Source: Sporosarcina ureae (GTDB lineage: Bacteria > Bacillota > Bacilli > Bacillales_A > Planococcaceae). From it: 64,000 nt of DNA. The notes beneath the pieces are model-generated. The model saw only the letters and a list, made by a program, of their open reading frames with translations. It was not told where the DNA came from and made no database searches. Shown here piece by piece: positions 50,388-59,842 of the stretch. The DNA is taken from NCBI RefSeq assembly GCF_002109325.1, contig NZ_CP015348.1, positions 1,962,501-2,026,500 on the forward strand, given 5' to 3'. The position numbers were made by a program, and so were the translations under genes. Positions within the stretch are counted from its first letter, which is position 1. Every line of letters starts with the position of its first letter.

Positions 50388-50981
50388 ATGACTTGGCTAC
50401 TGATCATAGGCTTTGCAATTTCATCTAGTATCGACAACTTTGGAGTCGGACTTTCTTACGGTGTACAGCGAGTTCGAATTCCACCCACTTCAAATGCACT
50501 CATTGCGGCAATTTGTTTCATTTTCAGTTTAATCGGCATCGTCTCAGGCGCATGGTTAGCTGTATTGTTACCAGGAATATTGCCTGATCTCATAGCGTTT
50601 GCTGTGCTCAGCACCATCGGAATACGCGTCATGGTGATCGCATTTCGTCAACAGAGAAAACATCAAGCGAATGTGTTCAGTGAACCCGAAAAAATGGACT
50701 TTGACGGTTCTTCGCATATTAGTCTGGGTGAAGCTTTGTTACTTGGGATTGCGCTTTCCGCGAACGCTTTGACGAACGGAGTGGGTGCGGGGCTTTTGGC
50801 ATTATCACCGTTAGCTATCGCGCTGTCGGCGGCTGTGGGTAGTTACATCACATTATCGATTGGTGTAGGATTGGGCGCAAAACTGGCAGGTGTGCAAATT
50901 GGCAAGATGTCAGTTGGCCAGTTCGGGACATTCATGAGTGGTGTCATTATTTTATTGATTGCGGTCACACGCCTATTCTAA
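50388..50981 (+). CDS. ytaF: Sporulation membrane protein YtaF
   Basis: A 197-aa integral membrane protein with about six membrane segments, related to the MntP manganese exporters. Family features are the duplicated small-residue helices with SSSIDNFGVGLSYG and LSANALTNGVGAG. In B. subtilis ytaF is expressed in sporulation but has no clear phenotype. GGAGGGAG precedes the ATG. It is located elsewhere in B. subtilis. Followed 46 nt later by the flippase gene. Confidence 0.9.
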   Translation: MTWLLIIGFAISSSIDNFGVGLSYGVQRVRIPPTSNALIAAICFIFSLIGIVSGAWLAVLLPGILPDLIAFAVLSTIGIRVMVIAFRQQRKHQANVFSEPEKMDFDGSSHISLGEALLLGIALSANALTNGVGAGLLALSPLAIALSAAVGSYITLSIGVGLGAKLAGVQIGKMSVGQFGTFMSGVIILLIAVTRLF

Positions 50982-51027
50982 TGAAATGGTATACTAGGAA
51001 CCATCATCAAATGAAAGAGGCGCATAT

Positions 51028-52620
51028 ATGGCGTTGACTAAATGGAATATGAAGTCGTTTATGAAGGGTGCGTCGATTCTGACGATTGCCGCCGTCATTG
51101 TCAAAGTGCTGAGCGCGGTCTATCGAGTCCCTTTTCAAAACTTAGTTGGAGATAAAGGTTTTTATATTTATCAGCAAGTGTATCCGTTTATCGGAATATT
51201 TATTGTATGGACATCTTCAGGTTTTGCTGTCGCAGTCTCTAAAATGCTCGCAGAGAGTAAAGGTCCTGGAGAGTCACGCGGAATTTTACGAATATCGCTC
51301 GCTTATCTTCTCGCGTTATCAGTAGGGATTTTTCTATTGTTACGATCGGGATCATCTTTCTTCGCTGATTTAATGGGAGACCCTGCTTTGGCGCCTGTTT
51401 TGCAGACTGGAGCGTACATCGTGCTCGTGTTGCCATTCCTTGCTGTGCTGAAGGGCGTCTTTCAATCAGAGGGGCAAATGATACCTGTAGCCATCTCGAA
51501 TGTCTCAGAGCAGCTGTTCAGGGTTGTGATCGTGTTGGCAGGTACGTGGATTGCGTTGCGTGCAGGATCTTCGCTTTATAAAGTAGGAGAAATTACGATG
51601 TGGGCCGCAGTGGCAGGAGAAGCGGTAGGTGTATTGATTCTAACAAGGTTCTTTCTACAGCGGGAGCGTATGGCGATAGCGACTGTAAAGCCGTGGCGGG
51701 TAATTAAAGATCTGACCAAAATCAGCATTGGTGTCAGTGCGAGTTCATTAATTTTATTGGTGTTTCAGTTAGTGGATTCTTTCACGATCTATAATGCATT
51801 AGTCGAGGCTGGTGTGATGAGTGAGACTGCCATGGAAATGAAAGGCGTCTATGACCGAGGACAGCCGCTTGCGCAAATGGGTATTTTACTTGCTTCTACA
51901 TTAGCGTTAGCACTTGTTCCTTTAATTGCGCATCACGCATCCAAAAGGGACGGAAAAGGTGCATTGCCGTTTATAAGTCTGACATTCAGGACATCTATTT
52001 TATTCGGGTGGGCTGCGACAATAGGATTGGTTCTGGTACTGCCTTTCGTCAATGAAATGCTTTTCCAGACGCGAACAGGCTCTGTCGCGCTGATCATCTT
52101 CTGCATCCAGATCTTCTGGTTGTCGATTATTTTACCACTAACCGCTATTCTTCAAGGAAGCGGAAAAGTACGAGCGCCGTTATTACTCATGTTGCTTGGC
52201 ATCGCAATCAAACTAACGACTACACCATGGATGGTACGACGATATGGAATTGAAGGTGCAGCCGCATCAGGTGCCATCGCGTTTGCGATCGTTGCCGTGT
52301 TATTGATCATCTATTTCAAAAGGTTTTGGAAGTTCCCGTTAGCACCGCGCCGTTTTTACGCCGTGTTGCTTATTGCAGGTGTGGCCATGACAGGAGTACT
52401 GATTCCGTGGATGTTCACCGCTGACTATTGGCTATTTGCTGGCCTGTCACCACGTATTAGCTCAACATTAACAGCCGTATCAGCTGTCGCAATTGGAGCG
52501 ATCATATTTCTTTTCGTCGTCTTGAAATCACGTATAATGAAAGAAAAAGAGTGGTATTTACTACCTTTCGGAAAACGATTGGCGACTGCTCAACTATGGC
52601 TAACTAAAAATAGAAGGTGA
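51028..52620 (+). CDS. yabM: MATE/MurJ-type polysaccharide flippase (YabM, SpoVB family)
   Basis: A 530-aa membrane protein with about 14 segments, of the MOP superfamily that includes SpoVB, YabM and MurJ lipid-linked sugar flippases. RVPFQNLVGDKGFYIYQQVYP near the start is typical of the SpoVB/YabM group. Its position before yabN identifies YabM; a role in spore cortex or another envelope glycan is inferred. AAAGAGG precedes the ATG. Its end meets yabN closely. Confidence 0.9.
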   Translation: MALTKWNMKSFMKGASILTIAAVIVKVLSAVYRVPFQNLVGDKGFYIYQQVYPFIGIFIVWTSSGFAVAVSKMLAESKGPGESRGILRISLAYLLALSVGIFLLLRSGSSFFADLMGDPALAPVLQTGAYIVLVLPFLAVLKGVFQSEGQMIPVAISNVSEQLFRVVIVLAGTWIALRAGSSLYKVGEITMWAAVAGEAVGVLILTRFFLQRERMAIATVKPWRVIKDLTKISIGVSASSLILLVFQLVDSFTIYNALVEAGVMSETAMEMKGVYDRGQPLAQMGILLASTLALALVPLIAHHASKRDGKGALPFISLTFRTSILFGWAATIGLVLVLPFVNEMLFQTRTGSVALIIFCIQIFWLSIILPLTAILQGSGKVRAPLLLMLLGIAIKLTTTPWMVRRYGIEGAAASGAIAFAIVAVLLIIYFKRFWKFPLAPRRFYAVLLIAGVAMTGVLIPWMFTADYWLFAGLSPRISSTLTAVSAVAIGAIIFLFVVLKSRIMKEKEWYLLPFGKRLATAQLWLTKNRR

Positions 52621-52625
52621 ATGAT

Positions 52626-54086
52626 ATGAATAAAATAACTGTGATCGGACTGGGCGCAAGTGATTTGGAACAATTGTCACTTGGCACGTATCGCCTATTA
52701 AAAGAAGCGGACCATCTTTACATTCGGACGGAAGAGCATCCCGTCGTTGCGGAGTTGCGTTTAGAAGGGGTAGAAATGGAAAGCTTCGATTCAATTTATG
52801 AAGCGAATGATTCATTTGAAGCCGTCTATCAGCAAATCGTCGACAAACTTCTTGAAATGAGTGCGCATCAGCCAATTACATACGCTGTGCCAGGACACCC
52901 GCTTGTGGCGGAACGTACAGTTCAACTATTAATTGAAAAAGAACGTACAGGTGAAATTGAACTTCATATCGCGGGGGGCAGCAGCTTTCTTGACCCGATT
53001 TTCACGGCACTCCGTATCGATCCAATCGAAGGGTTTCAGCTACTAGATGGCACGGACTTGAAACGTGATGATGTACGCATGGATCAGCACGTATTAATTG
53101 GACAAGTCTACGATGCATTCATTGCATCGGACGTGAAATTGTCTTTGATGGAGAAGTACCCTGACCATCATGTTGTGACCATTGTTACATCAGCGGGTTC
53201 CCAAGATGAAAAACTGACTGAAGTACCGTTGTTCGAGCTTGATCGCACAGTGACATTGAATAACTTGACGACAGTTTATGTACCACCCATTCTGGATAAT
53301 GAACAGCGACTAAAAGAGTGGAGTTCATTTAGAGAGATCATTGCCATTTTGCGTGGACCGGATGGTTGCCCTTGGGATCGCGAGCAAACGCATGAATCAT
53401 TGAAGCGTTATTTAATCGAAGAATCCTTTGAGTTGATTCAGGCGATTGATGAAGAAGATGATGACGCGATCATCGAAGAGCTAGGAGATGTATTACTACA
53501 AGTATTCCTTCATGCGCAAATCGGCGAAGATAATGGCTATTTTACGATGGAAGACGTACTTGAAACAGTCGCGGCTAAAATGATTCGTCGCCATCCACAT
53601 GTATTTGCGCAAGCTAAAGCTGACACTACAGATGAAGTGTTAACGAACTGGCAAGCGATCAAGGACCAAGAGAAACCGCAAACATCTACGTTGTTAGAAG
53701 GACAAGAGCGATTGGCATCCTCTTTGCTGACATCTTATAATTATCAAAAGACCGCAGCCAAAGTAGGATTCGACTGGCCTTCTATACAAGGAGCTTTCGA
53801 CAAGTTCCAAGAAGAGTGGCAAGAGTTTCAGGAAGAAGTGCATAACGGTGGAGTGGAGCAACAACTGGACGAGCTAGGAGATGTCCTATTCACTATCGTC
53901 AACATCGCAAGATTCCTCAAGATCTCACCAGAAGAAGCGATGTGGCATACCAATAAAAAGTTCAAATCCCGTTTTCAATTTGTGGAGCAGTCCGTTAAAC
54001 AAGGAAGCGGCAGTTTTGAAGACTATACATTAGAGGAACTTGAAGAGTTCTGGCAACAGGCCAAACGAAAGGAAGAATCGAAATGA
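52626..54086 (+). CDS. yabN: MazG nucleotide pyrophosphohydrolase with methylase-like N-domain (YabN)
   Basis: A 486-aa two-domain protein: a tetrapyrrole-methylase-fold N-domain (about 1-220, with [17 protein letters not shown]) and a MazG C-domain (about 230-480) with [17 protein letters not shown] and the EExxE-type metal site repeated as ELGDVL twice. MazG hydrolyses non-canonical NTPs. I start at the ATG at 52626; the GTG at 52617 lies within the ribosome-binding site. Overlaps rqcP by four bases. Confidence 0.95.
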   Translation: MNKITVIGLGASDLEQLSLGTYRLLKEADHLYIRTEEHPVVAELRLEGVEMESFDSIYEANDSFEAVYQQIVDKLLEMSAHQPITYAVPGHPLVAERTVQLLIEKERTGEIELHIAGGSSFLDPIFTALRIDPIEGFQLLDGTDLKRDDVRMDQHVLIGQVYDAFIASDVKLSLMEKYPDHHVVTIVTSAGSQDEKLTEVPLFELDRTVTLNNLTTVYVPPILDNEQRLKEWSSFREIIAILRGPDGCPWDREQTHESLKRYLIEESFELIQAIDEEDDDAIIEELGDVLLQVFLHAQIGEDNGYFTMEDVLETVAAKMIRRHPHVFAQAKADTTDEVLTNWQAIKDQEKPQTSTLLEGQERLASSLLTSYNYQKTAAKVGFDWPSIQGAFDKFQEEWQEFQEEVHNGGVEQQLDELGDVLFTIVNIARFLKISPEEAMWHTNKKFKSRFQFVEQSVKQGSGSFEDYTLEELEEFWQQAKRKEESK

Positions 54087-54373
54087 GACTAGATAAATTT
54101 CTTAAAGTATCTCGCTTTATCAAACGCCGTACACTCGCAAAGCAAGTGGCGGACCAAGGGAGAATTACGATTAACGGAAAAGTAGCCAAAGCTTCATCAG
54201 TCGTCAAACCGGGGGACGAGCTATCCATCCGTTTCGGTCAGAAAATTGTCAATGCTACAGTTAATGAGCTGAAGGCGTCTACTAAGAAAGAGGACGCGGC
54301 AGGTATGTACACGATCACAAGTGAAGAACGCTTGGAGAAAGTGGAGCCTGAATTTGTAGACGACGAAAATTAA
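54083..54373 (+). CDS. rqcP: RqcP (YabO), S4-domain ribosome quality-control factor
   Basis: A 96-aa S4 RNA-binding protein that works with RqcH in adding alanine tails on stalled 50S subunits. [20 protein letters not shown] is the S4 signature. Its start overlaps the yabN stop. A terminator follows. Confidence 0.95.
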   Translation: MRLDKFLKVSRFIKRRTLAKQVADQGRITINGKVAKASSVVKPGDELSIRFGQKIVNATVNELKASTKKEDAAGMYTITSEERLEKVEPEFVDDEN

Positions 54374-54388
54374 AACTAATTAACGAAG

Positions 54389-54417
54389 AGACAGCCTGTA
54401 GTCGGGTTGTCTTTTTT
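54389..54417 (+). terminator. Terminator after rqcP
   Basis: AGACAGCC and GGGTTGTCT form a stem with wobble pairs followed by TTTTTT. Confidence 0.82.
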
Positions 54418-54465
54418 AATAGCTAGACTAGGTAATGGGATTTGTACTTCAATTAAAAACAGCTT

Positions 54466-54495
54466 GTCATGTTTGGCCAAGCCCCTGCATATGAT
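54466..54495 (+). promoter_or_regulatory. Sigma-E-like promoter of yabP
   Basis: GTCATGTT (54466-54473), 14-bp spacer, CATATGAT (54488-54495) resemble the sigma-E boxes (kmATATT and CATACAnT). yabP is a sigma-E gene in B. subtilis. Confidence 0.55.
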
Positions 54496-54526
54496 ATGGG
54501 GAACGTACTAGAGAAGGGGGACGCAT

Positions 54527-54823
54527 ATGCAGATTCAAACAGACAGCTCGATGTATACTATTCCATCAGGAGACCACGTAGTGACGATGCGCAATCGCAA
54601 AAGAATGGACCTCACATCCGTGAAAACGATCGACCGCTTTGATCAGGAGGAATTTCTCGTTAGAACATCGCTTGGCGTACTGCAAATCCGTGGGGAGGAA
54701 CTGCGTATTGTACATCTAGATGTGGACAAGGGCTTGCTAACACTTGAAGGCACAGTCCAAACTTTGCAATACGACGACGAAGAAGCAGGCTCACGCAATT
54801 TCCTCCATAAACTATTCGGATGA
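54527..54823 (+). CDS. yabP: Spore cortex protein YabP
   Basis: A 98-aa mother-cell protein of the YabP/YqfC family needed for cortex formation. The body is beta-rich with DHVVTMRNRKRMDLTSVKTI typical of the family. GAGAAGGGGG precedes the ATG. Its last four bases overlap yabQ. Confidence 0.95.
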   Translation: MQIQTDSSMYTIPSGDHVVTMRNRKRMDLTSVKTIDRFDQEEFLVRTSLGVLQIRGEELRIVHLDVDKGLLTLEGTVQTLQYDDEEAGSRNFLHKLFG

Positions 54824-55362
54824 GCCTATCCGTCCAGTTCTTCAGTCTGTTGGCGATGATCGGGACAGGGATTGCTGGTGGAATTGTAATGGATTTATTC
54901 GGAACGATTGTCGCCGCGTGCGATAAACGTTCGTTCATTAGAAGATGGGCATTCTGGCTTGAGTGCATCATCTGGATTATGTTAGGGATTGGAGCCTTTT
55001 TGGTATTACTTATGGTACGTGACGGGGCATGGAGAATGTATGACCCCGTTGCCCAGGTCAGTGGCTTGTTATTGTACGCTGCCATCTTCCATCGTCCTGT
55101 CAGATTCGTAGGTAGACTACTGTTACTTGTGGTGCTTAGGCCGATTTGGCTCATCATTCGTCTTGTCTACCTGACGATTCAACGTATTGTCTATGTAATA
55201 GTCTCTATTTTGTCACTAATCATGTCTCCATTCACACGATTAATAAAGAACATAGGGAAATACCTTCAAAAAAATGCAGAGTACTATATAATAGAGTGCA
55301 ATAGTAGAATTACGCCAGAAAGGTGTGTGCGCCATGAAAAAAACACAGAAGCCCTCAACTAA
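54820..55362 (+). CDS. yabQ: Spore cortex membrane protein YabQ
   Basis: A 180-aa membrane protein with four or five hydrophobic segments, required for cortex assembly in B. subtilis with YabP. The start overlaps the yabP stop (ATGA), so the pair is translationally coupled. Its C-terminus runs 29 bases into divIC. Confidence 0.92.
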   Translation: MSLSVQFFSLLAMIGTGIAGGIVMDLFGTIVAACDKRSFIRRWAFWLECIIWIMLGIGAFLVLLMVRDGAWRMYDPVAQVSGLLLYAAIFHRPVRFVGRLLLLVVLRPIWLIIRLVYLTIQRIVYVIVSILSLIMSPFTRLIKNIGKYLQKNAEYYIIECNSRITPERCVRHEKNTEALN

Positions 55363-55747
55363 GAATGTAACATCGATCGATACAGACTATGTGCGCTCCA
55401 TGCAAAAAAAAGAAAATTTTAAAAAAGCACAACAAAAACGTCTGCGTAATCGACTAGCTGTATTTTTTGTTATCGTCTGTGTAGTTGCTGGAAGTTTATT
55501 CAATATGAATGCTGGACAGAAAGAAATTCTGGCTGCCAAACATAAGGAAAAAGAACAAGCAACGGCTATACTAGAGGATTTGAAGGAACAGCAAGACCAA
55601 CTGAATACGCAATTAATTCGTTTGGATGATGATGAGTATATTGCTAAACTTGCACGCAAGGAATACTTTCTTTCTGAGTCCAATGAGATCATTTTTTCCA
55701 TTCCAGATAAGAAAAAAGTTTCTGGAAAAGAGTCCGAAAAAGAGTAG
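55334..55747 (+). CDS. divIC: Cell-division protein DivIC
   Basis: A 137-aa bitopic septum protein of the FtsB family that joins FtsL and DivIB. It has a basic cytoplasmic end, one membrane segment (about 37-56), and an external coiled coil (about 65-105) followed by YIAKLARKEYFLSESNEIIF. The start is the ATG at 55334 after AAAGGTG. Confidence 0.95.
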   Translation: MKKTQKPSTKNVTSIDTDYVRSMQKKENFKKAQQKRLRNRLAVFFVIVCVVAGSLFNMNAGQKEILAAKHKEKEQATAILEDLKEQQDQLNTQLIRLDDDEYIAKLARKEYFLSESNEIIFSIPDKKKVSGKESEKE

Positions 55748-55768
55748 TCAAGTTGACACTCTTTTTTT
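55737..55768 (+). terminator. Terminator of divIC
   Basis: AAAAAGAGT pairs with ACTCTTTTT, and inside GTCA pairs with TGAC across an AGT loop; a T run follows. The right arm contains the -35 of the yabR promoter. Confidence 0.85.
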
Positions 55769-55780
55769 GTTGGCTATAAT
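55753..55780 (+). promoter_or_regulatory. Sigma-A promoter of yabR inside the divIC terminator
   Basis: Perfect TTGACA (55753-55758), 16-bp spacer, perfect TATAAT (55775-55780). The -35 lies in the right arm of the divIC terminator hairpin. Confidence 0.82.
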
Positions 55781-55868
55781 ATAAGTAGGAGCCTGTAAAA
55801 TACAGGCACTGCCAATATGGTTGATAGGCTTACGAGCCGCTTAAAACTTAAGGAGGAGCATTTTTTTT

Positions 55869-56294
55869 ATGTCAATTGAAGTAGGCAGCAAGTTAGAGGG
55901 TAAAGTAACCGGGATCACAAATTTTGGGGCATTTGTTGAATTGCCAAGCGGATCCACAGGATTAGTCCATATTAGTGAAGTAGCTGACAATTATGTCAAA
56001 GATATAAACGATCATTTAAAAGTCGGCGATATGGTTGAAGTGAAGGTAATGAATGTGGGATCTGATGGTAAAATCGGTCTTTCCATCCGTAAGGCGAAGC
56101 CTGAGTCAGAACAACGTCCACAGCGTCCACAACGTCCAACGAGACCTCGTCAAGGGAGCAAGCCAAGCTTTGAACGACCAGAGAACTTTGAGCAGAAGAT
56201 GGCAAAGTTCATGAAGGACAGCGAAGAACGTCTAACTACCTTAAAGAGAGCGACAGAGTCCAAACGTGGCGGTCGTGGAGCTAGAAGGGGATAA
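55869..56294 (+). CDS. yabR: S1 RNA-binding domain protein YabR
   Basis: A 141-aa protein with an N-terminal S1 domain (about 4-74: GSKLEGKVTGITNFGAFVEL) and a basic, Pro/Arg/Gln-rich tail (QRPQRPQRP and RGGRGARRG) suited to RNA. The family resembles general stress protein GSP13. AAGGAGGAG precedes the ATG. Own promoter and terminator. Confidence 0.94.
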   Translation: MSIEVGSKLEGKVTGITNFGAFVELPSGSTGLVHISEVADNYVKDINDHLKVGDMVEVKVMNVGSDGKIGLSIRKAKPESEQRPQRPQRPTRPRQGSKPSFERPENFEQKMAKFMKDSEERLTTLKRATESKRGGRGARRG

Positions 56295-56340
56295 CTTGCT
56301 GACTGTTTCAACTGTGAACTAAAATCAGATGACATCCTAT

Positions 56341-56376
56341 ACGTATGTTCCGCACTATGGAGCATGCGTTTTTTGT
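56341..56376 (+). terminator. Terminator of yabR
   Basis: ACGTATGTTCC and GGAGCATGCGT pair with wobble pairs, followed by TTTTT. Confidence 0.85.
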
Positions 56377-56409
56377 GTCTAAAAATGTATTTGAATGTAT
56401 TGACTGGGG

Positions 56410-56602
56410 TTGGGTCGTTGCTCGAATTTGGCTTGGTCATTGAATGTAGTGAGGGTCATGCTTTGGACTCGCGCAGGCACGTGGGGGATTGCCTCCAGCC
56501 ATGAGCCAACTAGCGGTGGAACTGCTATCTGTCTCCTGGCCACGGCCGACCCCGCAGTTGTGCCTGCGCTGCTAAGTGGTTGACAAGTTAGATTGTGGTT
56601 TA
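56410..56602 (+). repeat. 193-bp structured repeat, copy 1
   Basis: It aligns without gaps to 56669-56861 (offset 259) with about 18 differences, roughly 91% identity. GCGCAGGCAC (56471-56480) and GTGCCTGCGC (56560-56569) form a perfect 10-bp stem closing a 79-nt interior, which holds GGGG/CCCC and TAGC/GCTA pairings. No convincing reading frame. Confidence 0.88.
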
Positions 56603-56668
56603 GAAAAGATGAAGATCAGTGAATCGTGATAACTTTCTTCGGTGTTGGAAAAGTATATAACAGATAGA

Positions 56669-56861
56669 TTGGATCGTTGCTCGAGTTTGGCTTGGTCATT
56701 GAAAATAGTGAGTGTCACTCTTTGGACCCGCGCAGGCACGTGGGGGATTGCCTCCAGCCATGAGCCAACTAGCGGTGGGGCTGCTAGTTGTCTCACGGCC
56801 ACGGCCTACCCCGCAGTTGTGCCTGCGCTACTGAGTGGTTGACAAGTTAGGTTGTGGTTTA
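56669..56861 (+). repeat. 193-bp structured repeat, copy 2
   Basis: Second copy of the preceding repeat. The closing stem is unchanged (56730-56739 with 56819-56828), and the inner stem is one pair longer (CTAGC with GCTAG) than in copy 1 (CTAGC with GCTAT). Substitutions spare the main stem, which suggests that the fold matters. A spurious 66-codon frame crosses it. Confidence 0.88.
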
Positions 56862-56891
56862 TAGTAGATAAAACCAGTGACTGAGTAGTAC

Positions 56892-56995
56892 CAGTTCCTA
56901 TTCTTGCAAAAGAAGAATCAGAACTGCTTTACACACTATCTAAGGTAGGCGGAAGCCAACCACCACCGCCGAAGTGGGGCCAATGCCCGCCCCAC
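56892..56995 (+). other. Two further hairpins before the tRNA gene
   Basis: CAGTTCCTATTCTT pairs imperfectly with AAGAATCAGAACTG (56892-56926). GTGGGGC (56974-56980) pairs perfectly with GCCCCAC (56989-56995). Neither has a T run. From 56996 to 57078 nothing else is visible. Confidence 0.55.
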
Positions 56996-57078
56996 ATACA
57001 TTGCTAGTCAAACCACTACCTAACATCGTATCCTACTGACTTGTACGAATACCTTGCCCATGTAATCACCAACACATA

Positions 57079-57109
57079 GAAAAACTCCCCTTGCCTAAGC
57101 AAGAGGAGT
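57079..57109 (-). terminator. Terminator of the tRNA-Met gene
   Basis: On the minus strand ACTCCTCTTGC pairs with GCAAGGGGAGT around TTAG, followed by TTTTT. Confidence 0.85.
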
Positions 57110-57125
57110 CTTCGTGTTTCTATTA

Positions 57126-57199
57126 TAGCGGCGGAGGGATTCGAACCCACGACCTTTCGGGTATGAACCGAATGCTCTAGCCAACTGAGCTACACCGCC
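57126..57199 (-). tRNA. tRNA-Met (anticodon CAT)
   Basis: The 74-nt cloverleaf has the anticodon stem TTCGG/CCGAA with loop TTCATAC, giving anticodon CAT; a D arm (GCTC/GAGC), a T arm with TTCGAAT, and an acceptor stem closed by G1-T72, as in the B. subtilis elongator tRNA-Met. CCA is not encoded (the DNA reads TAA after the discriminator A). It is divergent from spoIIE, in the same place as the tRNA next to spoIIE in B. subtilis. Elongator Met is preferred over lysidine-modified Ile from similarity. Confidence 0.93.
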
Positions 57200-57310
57200 A
57201 AGACATTTGCACGTTGAAATTATACAACTTCAAACGCAACGTCTCTTATCATACTAGGCATTTAAACAACTGTCAACCTCTCTTTTGCTAAAAAATAAAC
57301 ATACGGAATA

Positions 57311-57376
57311 CGTCGAAATGTTTTGCGAATATGCCGCCATGAACAGACAAAATTTCTCGCAACTCCCATGTATAGT
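57311..57376 (+). promoter_or_regulatory. Possible Spo0A-controlled promoter of spoIIE
   Basis: CGTCGAA (57311-57317) and TTGCGAA (57323-57329) are each one base from the Spo0A box TGNCGAA. A -10 TATAGT lies at 57371-57376. The -35 is unclear, as at the B. subtilis spoIIE promoter, which needs Spo0A~P. Confidence 0.35.
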
Positions 57377-57407
57377 TTTATGTAAGAGAACATAGGGGGT
57401 ATGGGAA

Positions 57408-59807
57408 ATGAAGATGATTGACAATATGGAGCGACCGTTTGTGCAGATGTTCAGGGCATCGTGGCAAGAATTGATGAATCGAAAAGTCTACTTGCTGACG
57501 GCCCTTCTTTTCTTAGTAGGATCATTCTTTCTATCACAAGCAGTAGTATTTGATATGGCAGTTCCGTTTTTCTTACCAATCTGGGCGTTGGCCAGTATGC
57601 GCTACCGTCAACATATGATTTATGTATTTATAGGAGGGATGGCGGGCAGCGCATTTCTAGGGGTCGGACAAGCCGTCATTCATCTAACACAATTATTGCT
57701 GTTTCATTCAATTATTAAAATTCCTGTTGTGAAAAGGTCAATTCCAATCGCTGTAGCGGGGGCAATGATTATTCCGCAACTGGTCTGGCAACTCGTAAAG
57801 TACGGAGACGGGATGTTGCCTTTGGCAGTTCAGTTATCGATCGGATTAGAAGCATTGCTTGCGCTATTCATGACTATTTTCATGTTGCTTGCATTTCCTT
57901 CTATAGAAAGAATGCTATACGGACCATGGAACCCTGAGCAGATCAGTGCGATGTGTATAGTGGGAGCGCTTGCAGCAACAGGGATGGGCGGTTTCCAGAT
58001 TGGGACGGTTTCAGTTGCGGGTGTGTTCTTGTTTCTCGCAATCTTTGTAGCGGCTGTCGTTGGGGGAGTGCCGTTTGCTACAACTGTCGGAATGATCATC
58101 GCATTGATTATAGGGGTATCAGAACTATCTTTCACGGGTATGATGGCGTTATATGGTATGACTGGTTTGCTCGCGGGTTCACTGAAACGGTTTGGGAAGC
58201 TTGGGATCATCACCGGCAGTGTCTTTGTTTCGCTCTTTTTCCTTCTTTATGATGCGACATTGCCTCTTGATACCGTACATTTTTCCACAGTCGGTACCGC
58301 GGCATTACTGTTTATATTGATTCCTTCACGTAAATTAAGTCAAATACGACAAGTTTTATTGCCGAAACAAGAAGGGATATCGGAAAAACGACAACAATGG
58401 TTGGCGGATAAATTGGATGGACAGTTAGCGGAGTTCCAGCAGTTCGCTCATTTCATGTCAACACTCGTCAATGATCGTCTGTCTCCTGAAGAGGAAGTGG
58501 CGGCAACAAGTCAAGTACCATCTATTTGTCAATCCTGTTTTCGTTACCGTAAGTGTTGGGAAAATGAAGAGGATGGCATTGAACCGTTGATTAATGAATG
58601 GGAAACCACCTATTCCGCAACAAAAAAAGCGGCACGAGTACGTGTGGAACAGCAGATGAAATATAAATGTCTGCGCTTTAAAGGATTATTGAATGAATTG
58701 GAGGAAAGAGGAGCTAATAAATTATTAATGGGGCAGTTACAGCATGGACGAAAGATGCTGGCATTACAATTGCGCGATATGAGTACCCACATTGAAAAAG
58801 TTATGCGAGAAGTGAAAGAAGATCTGACTACGTATAAGTTGGCCGAAGAAGAACTTGCGAATCGATTGCAGTCACAAGGGATCGAGTTTTTCCAAATAGA
58901 TATTTTATCCGAAGAACGAGGTGCCTGTAGAATTGTAATATCGGTGCCAGAGAAAAAAGCGGACTTTGAAGCAGAGACAACTGTTGGGGAGTATTTATTA
59001 TTGCCTATTTTAGAGGAAATGTATGACGAACCGATGCATATTTCAAAATCAACGTACCAACCATTCCCGTTCCCCCATGTCCAATTGACCTTTAGTTCTG
59101 CGGTTCGTTTTTCACTCGACTATGATATTGTCACGACAGCAGGGAAAGGATCGTTCAATGGCGGTGATGCGTATGAGTTATTCAAGATTCACGACGGATT
59201 GTCGGCCGTACTGCTATCTGATGGAATGGGACAAGATATCAATGCATACCACGAGAGTAGAAAGGTTATCCGATTGATGAGGGAATGCTTGGGGCAAAAA
59301 ATGGATCCTGAAACGGCAATTCACACATTACATTATATGATGGCGTTAAATGGGCTAGATGATATGTACGCAACACTCGACTTAGCATTAATTGATTTAC
59401 AGGAAGGGCGGCTGTGGTCGTGGAAAGCGGGATCGATGAGTACCTATATTAAGAGAAGTGATGATTGTATCCGGTTGGACAGCAAAACGGTGCCATTTGG
59501 CTTCTTACCTTCATTTTCAATAGAAGCAAAAAATGAAAAGTTGAAATCTGGTGATATTGTTGTCATGATGACGGATGGTATATTTAATGGAGATATACCG
59601 CTTGATATTCAGGAGGACGTCATGAATCAAACGATAGAACGCTTTAAAGAGATGGACTGCCGAACGATTGCGGATCAAGTGATGATGGAGATGGAACGGG
59701 TATTTGAGTCTGTGGAAGATGATCGGACGATTCTAGTTATGAAAGTCGGTCATATTGTGCCGAAGTGGTCAAAAGCTAATAAGCAACCTCGAATCATTTC
59801 TAGCTAA
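57408..59807 (+). CDS. spoIIE: SpoIIE serine phosphatase
   Basis: Dephosphorylates SpoIIAA to activate sigma-F in the forespore and binds FtsZ at the polar septum. The 799 aa have about ten N-terminal membrane segments (about 20-310), a middle FtsZ/oligomerisation region with a Cys pair (SICQSCFRYRKCWE), and a C-terminal PP2C domain (about 575-790) with LLSDGMGQ and VVMMTDGI. AGGGGG lies eight bases before the ATG. Confidence 0.97.
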   Translation: MKMIDNMERPFVQMFRASWQELMNRKVYLLTALLFLVGSFFLSQAVVFDMAVPFFLPIWALASMRYRQHMIYVFIGGMAGSAFLGVGQAVIHLTQLLLFHSIIKIPVVKRSIPIAVAGAMIIPQLVWQLVKYGDGMLPLAVQLSIGLEALLALFMTIFMLLAFPSIERMLYGPWNPEQISAMCIVGALAATGMGGFQIGTVSVAGVFLFLAIFVAAVVGGVPFATTVGMIIALIIGVSELSFTGMMALYGMTGLLAGSLKRFGKLGIITGSVFVSLFFLLYDATLPLDTVHFSTVGTAALLFILIPSRKLSQIRQVLLPKQEGISEKRQQWLADKLDGQLAEFQQFAHFMSTLVNDRLSPEEEVAATSQVPSICQSCFRYRKCWENEEDGIEPLINEWETTYSATKKAARVRVEQQMKYKCLRFKGLLNELEERGANKLLMGQLQHGRKMLALQLRDMSTHIEKVMREVKEDLTTYKLAEEELANRLQSQGIEFFQIDILSEERGACRIVISVPEKKADFEAETTVGEYLLLPILEEMYDEPMHISKSTYQPFPFPHVQLTFSSAVRFSLDYDIVTTAGKGSFNGGDAYELFKIHDGLSAVLLSDGMGQDINAYHESRKVIRLMRECLGQKMDPETAIHTLHYMMALNGLDDMYATLDLALIDLQEGRLWSWKAGSMSTYIKRSDDCIRLDSKTVPFGFLPSFSIEAKNEKLKSGDIVVMMTDGIFNGDIPLDIQEDVMNQTIERFKEMDCRTIADQVMMEMERVFESVEDDRTILVMKVGHIVPKWSKANKQPRIISS

Positions 59808-59842
59808 ACAATGGTAGAATAGAGAGAGGAGGGAGATGGATC

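Noticed and set aside
56642-56842. 66-codon frame
   Set aside because: It runs through copy 2 of the structured repeat and is not open in copy 1.
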